Assembly (NCBI GenBank): GCA_016844565.1
Contig: JAENJB010000082.1
Span: 1 to 18,898, forward strand
Source of the DNA: Dehalococcoidia bacterium
Lineage (GTDB): Bacteria > Chloroflexota > Dehalococcoidia > JAENJB01
DNA: 18,898 nucleotides
Reading direction: 5' to 3'
How positions within the stretch are numbered: the stretch's first letter is position 1; each line of letters opens with the position of its first letter. This document shows positions 13,980 to 18,898 of the stretch, piece by piece. A program made the position numbers and the translations under genes. Below the pieces are notes generated by a model. The model made no database searches. It saw only the letters and a list, made by a program, of their open reading frames with translations, and was not told the origin of the DNA.

Positions 13980-16900
13980 TTGAAGTAAATACTGGCCGTC
14001 GGAAGATCTTCGTCTGCTGCGGCACGGGCTGTGTCTCGGGCAAGTCGGACTACCTTCTGGCAAACTTGAAACAGGAGGTGGTGAAGCAGGGATTGAAGGA
14101 TGTGGAGGTGGACTTCAGCGGTTGTCACGGCTTCTGCCAGCGCGGCCCGATAGTAGACATAACGCCCGACGATGTCTTTTACACCGAGGTGAAGCCAGAG
14201 GATGCGGCTGACGTTGTGCGGTCTCTTGTCCCGGGTGCCGTTCTGGTGGACCGCCTGCTCTATCGCGACCCGGTGAGCGTCCAGCCGATGGCCCACTCGA
14301 AAGAGGTGGTCTTTTACAAGAAACAGCACCGGCTCATCCTGAGGAACTGCGGCTCTATCAACCCGGAGAATATCGACCACTATCTGGCCGTGGGCGGATA
14401 CGATGGTTTGAAGAAGGCCCTTCTGCAGTTGAAGCCACCTCAGGTGATTGAGGAGATCAAGAAGTCCGGACTGCGGGGCCGTGGCGGCGCCGGTTTTCCG
14501 ACCGGCCAGAAATGGGAATTCTGCCGCAACTCCAAGGGCACTCCAAAGTACATGATATGTAATGCCGATGAGGGCGATCCCGGGGCCTTCATGGACCGCT
14601 CTATCCTCGAGGCCGACCCGCACTCCCTCGTCGAGGGCATGATAATTGCCGGCTATGCGATAGGGGCCAACGAGGGCTACATCTATGTCCGCGCCGAGTA
14701 TCCACTGGCAGTGGTCCGCGTGCGCAAGGCGATTCAAGACGCCGAGGCGAGAGGTTTCCTGGGGAAGAACGTCCTCAGCAGCGGCTTCGATTTCAAGATT
14801 CATGTGATGGAGGGCGCCGGCGCCTTCGTCTGCGGGGAGGAGACGGCTCTCATGGCCTCCATCATGGGCCGCAGAGGCATGCCCCGCCCGCGCCCACCCT
14901 TCCCGGCCAACGCCGGTCTGTGGGACAAGCCGAGCAATATCAACAATGTGAAGACGCTGGCGAGCGTGACTTTTATCATGTTGAAGGGGGCGGAGGTCTT
15001 TGCCAGCCTGGGGACGGAGAAGAGCAAAGGGACGGCGGTCTTTGCCCTGACAGGCAAGGTGGCGAACAGCGGCCTGGTGGAAGTGCCCATGGGCACCCTG
15101 TTGAGGGAGATCATCTTCGAAATTGGCGGCGGTATCCCGAACAACAAGCGTTTCAAAGCGGTGCAGACGGGTGGACCTTCGGGAGGTTGTCTGACAGCGG
15201 CCTTCCTGGACTCGCCGGTGGACTTCGAGTCCCTGGCGCAGGCCGGCTCCATCATGGGGTCGGGAGGTATGGTGGTGGCGGATGAAGACACCTGCATGGT
15301 TGACCTCGCCCGTTTCTTCCTGTCGTTCACCAGAGCGGAGTCCTGCGGCAAGTGCACCCCGTGCCGGGTTGGCACGCAGCACATGCTGGCTATCCTGGAG
15401 CGCATCTGTCAGGGCAAGGGAGAGATGTCGGACCTGGACCTGCTCGACAAGCTGACGGAAACGACGAAGAACGCCTCGCTGTGCGGCCTGGGGCAGACAT
15501 GTCCCAATCCCATCATCACGACGATGCGCTATTTCCGGCAGGAGTACGAAGAGCATATCAAGCGGAAGCACTGCGAGGCGGTGGCTTGCCGGGGCATGGT
15601 TGGGGCGCCGTGCACGCATACCTGTCCGGCGGGAATGGATGCCGCCCGCTACATACGGCTGATCCGCTCGGGGAAGCTTGCCGAGGCGGCGGCAGTGACC
15701 AGGGAGAAGGCGCCCTTCCCGTATGTCCTCGGCCATGTTTGTTTTGCTCCCTGCCAGAGCAAGTGCCGGCGTAGCCAGGTGGACGAGCATATCGCCATCA
15801 GGGTGTTGAAGCGTTTTGCTTCGGAGAACGATACCGGACTATGGCGGGCCATGTCCAAGAAGTCGAGTCCCACGGGCAAGAAGGTCGCGGTGGTGGGCTC
15901 CGGTCCGGCCGGGCTGACCGCAGCCTACTATCTGTCCAAGCAAGGCCACGCGGTGACGGTTTTTGAAAGCCTGCCGGTCGTGGGGGGCATGATGCGGGTC
16001 GGCATCCCCGAGTACCGCCTGCCCAGGTCGGTACTGGATAAAGAGGTCAAGATTATCACCGAGGCGGGGGTCGAGATAAAGACCAACACGCGCGTGGAGT
16101 CGGTGGATGAGCTTTTCCAGAAGGGTTACCATGCCGTCTTCCTGGCGGTGGGCGCCCATCAGGGCATCAAGCTGGGCGTCAACGGGGAGGAGACGCCGGG
16201 GGTGGTGGAATGCGTTGATTTCCTGCGGGAAGTGAGCCTGGGGAAGGAAGTCAAGATGGGCAAGAGGGTAGCTGTGATCGGAGGTGGCAACGCTGCCATT
16301 GATGCGGCGCGGACCGCTCTCCGTGTCGGGGCCAAGGAGGTATCTCTGATTTACCGTCGGACCAGGCAGGAGATGCCGGCCAACACGGAGGAGGTCGAGG
16401 AGGCCCATCTGGAGGGTGTGAAGCTGGTGTACCTCACGGCGCCATCGAAGATAGCCCGTCAGAACAGCCATCTCGGGCTGGAGTGCCTGAAGATGCAACT
16501 CGGCAAGATGGATGCCAGCGGGCGGCGGCGGCCTGAGCCGGTGAAGGGCAGCGAGTTTGTGGAGTCATATGATACGGTTATCGCCGCCGTTGGCCAGAGG
16601 GCGGCGTTCCCTTCCAAGCTTGGGCTTGATATGAAAGACGGGGTGCTGAAGGTGGATGCTGATACCCTGGTGACCAGCAGGGCGGGAGTGTTCGCCGGGG
16701 GCGACTGCGTTAGCGGTCCGGCCTCGGTCATCGAGGCCATTGCAGCGGCCAGGCAGGCAGCCCAGTCTATTGACAAGTACCTCGGCGGAAACGGAGACAT
16801 CAGCGAAGTCCTGGCGCCTCCGGATGACCTGTCCGAGTTGCCCCCTATAGTCGAAGGCGAGAAGCCCAGGGTGCCTATGCCTTGCCTCGCGGTGGACAAG

Positions 16901-17002
16901 CGGTTTGGCGGCTTCGAGCGCGTCGAGTTGGGCTACGACCGGGAGAAGGCAGTAGAGGAGACCAGCCGGTGCCTGCGGTGCGACCTGGAGGACAGGAGCT
17001 AA
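13976..17002 (+). CDS. NuoF/HydB - GltD (NfnB-like) fusion flavoprotein
   Basis: This 1,008-residue protein is built from known modules. Residues 1-100 form a thioredoxin-like [2Fe-2S] domain (Cys14, 19, 50, 54). Residues 120-510 are NuoF, with FMN/NADH motifs RGRGGAGF (167-174) and NADEGDPG (196-203), GAGAFVCGEETALM, and [4Fe-4S] cysteines 457, 460, 463 and 503. From Cys533 a GltD-type ferredoxin domain follows (CTHTCPAG, CFAPCQSKCRR), then an FAD loop GSGPAG (641-646), an NAD(P) loop GGGNAA and SRAGVFAGGDCVSGPASV. It should accept or donate NADH electrons at FMN and NAD(P)H electrons at FAD. The ATG at 13976 overlaps the nuoE stop (ATGA). Reading straight on from 13553 gives an artificial 1,149-residue protein because nuoE is frameshifted. 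No catalytic subunit is adjacent. Confidence 0.88.
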   Translation: MIEVNTGRRKIFVCCGTGCVSGKSDYLLANLKQEVVKQGLKDVEVDFSGCHGFCQRGPIVDITPDDVFYTEVKPEDAADVVRSLVPGAVLVDRLLYRDPVSVQPMAHSKEVVFYKKQHRLILRNCGSINPENIDHYLAVGGYDGLKKALLQLKPPQVIEEIKKSGLRGRGGAGFPTGQKWEFCRNSKGTPKYMICNADEGDPGAFMDRSILEADPHSLVEGMIIAGYAIGANEGYIYVRAEYPLAVVRVRKAIQDAEARGFLGKNVLSSGFDFKIHVMEGAGAFVCGEETALMASIMGRRGMPRPRPPFPANAGLWDKPSNINNVKTLASVTFIMLKGAEVFASLGTEKSKGTAVFALTGKVANSGLVEVPMGTLLREIIFEIGGGIPNNKRFKAVQTGGPSGGCLTAAFLDSPVDFESLAQAGSIMGSGGMVVADEDTCMVDLARFFLSFTRAESCGKCTPCRVGTQHMLAILERICQGKGEMSDLDLLDKLTETTKNASLCGLGQTCPNPIITTMRYFRQEYEEHIKRKHCEAVACRGMVGAPCTHTCPAGMDAARYIRLIRSGKLAEAAAVTREKAPFPYVLGHVCFAPCQSKCRRSQVDEHIAIRVLKRFASENDTGLWRAMSKKSSPTGKKVAVVGSGPAGLTAAYYLSKQGHAVTVFESLPVVGGMMRVGIPEYRLPRSVLDKEVKIITEAGVEIKTNTRVESVDELFQKGYHAVFLAVGAHQGIKLGVNGEETPGVVECVDFLREVSLGKEVKMGKRVAVIGGGNAAIDAARTALRVGAKEVSLIYRRTRQEMPANTEEVEEAHLEGVKLVYLTAPSKIARQNSHLGLECLKMQLGKMDASGRRRPEPVKGSEFVESYDTVIAAVGQRAAFPSKLGLDMKDGVLKVDADTLVTSRAGVFAGGDCVSGPASVIEAIAAARQAAQSIDKYLGGNGDISEVLAPPDDLSELPPIVEGEKPRVPMPCLAVDKRFGGFERVELGYDREKAVEETSRCLRCDLEDRS

Positions 17003-17068
17003 TTCTTGGCTGCAGCAGTCCTCATACGATAAGAGGATGCCTCTCCCTCGATGGGGCTTGCCCTAAAT

Positions 17069-17171
17069 GTCATTCTGAGGCCATCCCGATTCATCGGGAG
17101 GCCGAAGAATCTGCCCCGGGGGCCCCTGAAGCGGATCCTTCCCCTTCACTCCGTTCAGGCTCAGAATGACA
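17069..17171. repeat. Dispersed inverted repeat, GTCATTCTGAG family
   Basis: The element starts TGTCATTCTGA and ends with its exact reverse complement TCAGAATGACA (17161-17171). Inside are a perfect 7-bp dyad TCCCGAT/ATCGGGA and GCCGAAGAATC, the usual neighbour of this repeat end. Total 103 bp. It carries no reading frame of note. It lies between the nuoF-gltD fusion and the next membrane-protein gene. Confidence 0.8.
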
Positions 17172-17203
17172 CGGGGGCCGCACTTCTGGGGCAAAGCCAC
17201 CAT

Positions 17204-17224
17204 CCCCCTCGAGGGGGGAGAGGA
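17204..17224. repeat. CCCCCTC/GAGGGGG palindrome
   Basis: CCCCCTC and GAGGGGG form a perfect 14-base palindrome with no loop, followed by GAGAGGA. The two ends match those of the longer element at 18602-18640 (CCCCCTC and GGGGGGAGAGGA), so this looks like an internally shortened copy. Confidence 0.55.
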
Positions 17225-17269
17225 CTGTCTGGCAAGATTGCGGCGAAATAGCCTGGAGATGCTGTCTGG

Positions 17270-18493
17270 ATGAGGGTGATCAAGGGTTTTGGCTCTGTAA
17301 TCCTGTGTTTCCTCCTGTTCTGGTCGCTCACCATTTTCGGTCTCGCACTGCTTCTCAAGTTCACGGTCCTCAACCCTGGCTTTGTTATTGCCGAGCTGGA
17401 CCGGATCAACATATCTTCGCTGGTTGAAGAGGCCGCCAAGGGTGGTGGCGCTCAGGGGCAGGGCCAAACGTCCAAAGAGCTTGTGGCCGTGGTGGTCAAG
17501 ACTGTTGGCAAGATCGAGCCCGAGCTGAAGAAGCAGATTAACTCCGCTATCTACCAGGTCTACGACTACCTGCTGAGCAAGAAGCAGGATCCTTCGTTCC
17601 GCTCAGGGCAGGCTCTGAGCCTGGCCGCGACCCTCGGTGACACTGTACTCAGCCGGGGCTTTGTCGTCTATGTAGTGGATAACCTGGACATGGCCGCTCT
17701 GGCGCAGCAGTTTGTCAACCAGCAGATTGCCGGGCAGATGCCTGCCGGCAGTCCGATAGGGATGGAATACCTGACCCGCATCATCAATCAGGTTGTCACC
17801 AGTCTGGAGCCGTGGATGAAAGAGCAGGCGAAACTGGCGGCTGGCCCGGTCGTGGACTACCTCCTGGGGAAGAGCCCGACGTTGAACGTGGCAATCCAGG
17901 TGGGACCGGTCTTGAGAGAGATAAAGGATGTCGCCAGGGCTGCCTATCTGGCATCGCCGCCGCCGGAGCTGGCCGGTCAGCCCAGAGCCGTGCAGGAGCA
18001 GGCTTTCGAGAGCGCCTTCGCTGGCTTCACCGGGAACGTGCCGTCGACCTTAGTGATTAATGAGCAGTTGCTGGGTACCGGGGTGCAGAGCAAGATCGCC
18101 AGCGGGCTCGCCGAGGCCGAGGCGCGTCTGACGCAGGCAAGGCAGTATGTCGGTTACGTCCAGACGATTTACACGGCTCTGATAATCTTTGTGCTGTTAC
18201 TGGTCCTGGGCATTGTCCTCATCCACCGGCAGGTTAGGGGTGCAGCCCGGGCGTTGGGTGTGACCTTCATTACCTATGGAGCAATTGAGTTCGGCGGCGT
18301 GCTGGCAGCCAAGTCTCTCCTCGGCATGATGATTCAGCAGTTCGAGGGGCCTGCGGCGCTACGGGCCCTGCTGCCGCAACTGGTCGGCGACTTCCTCGGT
18401 CCGCTGCAGACATTCACTCTGGCGGTCCTGGTCGCGGGTGTGGCCCTGCTCATAATCTCTTTCGTGTATAAGCCGCGCGCGGTGTCAACCTGA
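17270..18493 (+). CDS. Membrane protein of unknown function with a large extracytoplasmic region
   Basis: This 407-residue protein is of unrecognised family. It has an N-terminal membrane helix (about 8-31, GSVILCFLLFWSLTIFGLAL). A mostly helical, Ala/Gln-rich region of about 260 residues follows, then three C-terminal helices (about 295-318, 329-350 and 380-402). The middle region contains repeated amphipathic stretches (VAVVVKTVGKIEPELKKQIN, QIAGQMPAGSPIGMEYLTRI) and would lie outside the cytoplasm if the first helix is an uncut anchor. The start is the ATG at 17270, with GGAG about 14 bases upstream, so the ribosome site is loose. Both flanks are repeat-rich, so it looks monocistronic. No function can be offered. 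Confidence 0.8.
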   Translation: MRVIKGFGSVILCFLLFWSLTIFGLALLLKFTVLNPGFVIAELDRINISSLVEEAAKGGGAQGQGQTSKELVAVVVKTVGKIEPELKKQINSAIYQVYDYLLSKKQDPSFRSGQALSLAATLGDTVLSRGFVVYVVDNLDMAALAQQFVNQQIAGQMPAGSPIGMEYLTRIINQVVTSLEPWMKEQAKLAAGPVVDYLLGKSPTLNVAIQVGPVLREIKDVARAAYLASPPPELAGQPRAVQEQAFESAFAGFTGNVPSTLVINEQLLGTGVQSKIASGLAEAEARLTQARQYVGYVQTIYTALIIFVLLLVLGIVLIHRQVRGAARALGVTFITYGAIEFGGVLAAKSLLGMMIQQFEGPAALRALLPQLVGDFLGPLQTFTLAVLVAGVALLIISFVYKPRAVST

Positions 18494-18503
18494 AGACCGG
18501 CTT

Positions 18504-18550
18504 TGTCATTGCGAGCCCATCCCGACCTTTCGGGAGGGCGAAGCAATCCG
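18504..18550. repeat. Dispersed palindromic repeat, GTCATTGCGAG family
   Basis: TGTCATTGCGAG starts the element. ATTGC (18508-18512) pairs with GCAAT (18543-18547), and the core CCCGA/TCGGG pairs inside. The core CCATCCCGA...TCGGGAGG is shared with the element at 17069-17171, although the outer ends differ. It starts 10 bases after the stop of the membrane protein and may also act as an mRNA end. Confidence 0.75.
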
Positions 18551-18556
18551 TCCCTT

Positions 18557-18587
18557 CCCACCCTCTCCCTAGACGGGAGAGGGTGGG
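18557..18587. terminator. Perfect 13-bp hairpin between convergent genes
   Basis: CCCACCCTCTCCC and GGGAGAGGGTGGG flank a five-base loop TAGAC. No T-run follows on either strand, so it is either a non-canonical bidirectional terminator or a repeat of the CCCTCTCCC type. Its position between a plus-strand gene ending at 18493 and a minus-strand gene ending at 18651 fits transcript-end protection on both sides. Confidence 0.55.
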
Positions 18588-18601
18588 GTATCGGTCATGG
18601 T

Positions 18602-18640
18602 CCCCCTCTCTCTAACTCTCCGCCGCAAGGGGGGAGAGGA
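18602..18640. repeat. CCCCCTC...GGGGGGAGAGGA repeat
   Basis: The element begins CCCCCTC and ends GGGGGGAGAGGA, with CTCTCC/GGAGAG able to pair inside. The ends match the compact copy at 17204-17224. It is the last part of the repeat cluster before the zinc-ribbon gene. Confidence 0.5.
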
Positions 18641-18650
18641 TTGAAGAGCG

Positions 18651-18898
18651 CTATTCCGTCTGCTGACGTTGCTTTGTCCCGCATTCGGGGCAGAAGCGTT
18701 GAGAGCTGTCCAATCCGGCGCCGCATTTCGGGCAAAAACGCGCTGCAACAGACTTCTTGGCCTGCTGCCTGCCCACTACCCTGCCTTTGGTCCGCCTGCG
18801 AGTGGCTGACTTTCTTCGTAGCCAGTTCCGTCCGAACATGAACAGGAGGCCGGCCACCACCGCCGCGGCGAGGACAATAAGGACTGTATTGGACGAGC
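18651..18898 (-). CDS. Membrane-anchored double-CxxC zinc-ribbon protein (partial, 5' end outside)
   Basis: The frame is open from the right edge to TAG at 18651-18653, so only the C-terminal 80 or so residues are seen. It reads from the edge as a membrane helix (SSNTVLIVLAAAVVAGLLF), then a strongly basic stretch (NWLRRKSATRRRTKGR). It ends in a zinc ribbon with CPKCG and CPECG near the C-terminus. A GTG at 18860 could be called a start but would cut the helix, so I extend the gene past the window. Such ribbons usually bind one zinc and mediate protein or nucleic-acid contact; the specific role is unknown. Confidence 0.65.
   Translation of the reverse strand, partial: SSNTVLIVLAAAVVAGLLFMFGRNWLRRKSATRRRTKGRVVGRQQAKKSVAARFCPKCGAGLDSSQRFCPECGTKQRQQTE

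Noticed and set aside
13502..15790. 762-codon open frame on the minus strand opposite nuoE and nuoF
   Set aside because: Its composition is shadow-like, it has no motifs, and it starts and ends inside a gene with clear NuoF cysteine and FMN motifs.
17069..18640. CRISPR array suggested by several repeats in a short space
   Set aside because: The repeats are palindromic, of different families, irregularly spaced and separated by a gene; there are no regular spacers.
1..18898. tRNA, rRNA or transposase genes
   Set aside because: I saw no cloverleaf with a conserved T-loop, no rRNA-like stretch and no transposase motif on either strand; an exact scan with a covariance model would settle small RNAs.

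Overview
The window is GC-rich bacterial DNA (roughly 60% GC by eye). It is densely coded on both strands and sprinkled with short palindromic intergenic repeats of the GTCATTGCGAG, GTCATTCTGAG and CCTGAGCTTGTCGAAGGG kinds. The gene content looks anaerobic and redox-oriented: an Fe-S/flavin enoate reductase, a molybdenum hydroxylase, a fumarate-reductase-type flavoprotein and a NuoE/NuoF-GltD electron-transfer module. From memory, this mix and these repeats fit a Chloroflexota (Dehalococcoidia-like) genome or metagenome bin. That placement is an inference, not shown by any marker gene here.

Layout. 1-93 may hold the tail of a left-hand gene. A near-consensus promoter (150-178) drives an old-yellow-enzyme/2,4-dienoyl-CoA-reductase-type enzyme (353-2281, +). 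A hairpin and an MFS transporter follow (2381-3625, +). This meets tail-to-tail, with a 4-base overlap, a minus-strand pantothenate operon: a DUF2520 putative ketopantoate reductase, panD, panB and panC (6682 down to 3622). The operon has a strong predicted promoter at 6736-6764 whose -35 box contains the stop codon of the gene upstream. Also on the minus strand are the two subunits of a molybdenum hydroxylase (9375 to 6761) and a fumarate-reductase/AprA-type flavoprotein (11177 to 9528). Divergent from these lie a small membrane protein, a lipoprotein cytochrome c and a second MFS transporter (11375-13383, +). Next come nuoE-like and nuoF-gltD fusion genes (13553-17002, +), a repeat-rich gap, an unrecognised membrane protein (17270-18493, +), another repeat cluster, and the C-terminal part of a membrane-anchored zinc-ribbon protein (minus strand, running off the right edge).

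How the genes work together. PanB, PanD and PanC give three of the four steps to pantothenate, and the DUF2520 protein fills the position of the missing ketopantoate reductase. The nuoE/nuoF-gltD pair would link NADH (FMN site) to a second, NfnB/GltD-like FAD/NAD(P) site, but no catalytic partner subunit (hydrogenase, formate dehydrogenase or similar) is in the window.

The most striking observation is that four genes appear to lack a short conserved block. The DUF2520 gene lost its glycine-rich nucleotide loop with a frame change. nuoE lost its second cysteine pair with a frame change. The second MFS transporter lost most of TM1 with a frame change. The enoate reductase lost about seven residues in frame. 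This could be real decay or a systematic consensus/assembly error; reads across the four junctions would decide. The frame change in nuoE also makes nuoE and nuoF-gltD read as one artificial 1,149-residue frame.
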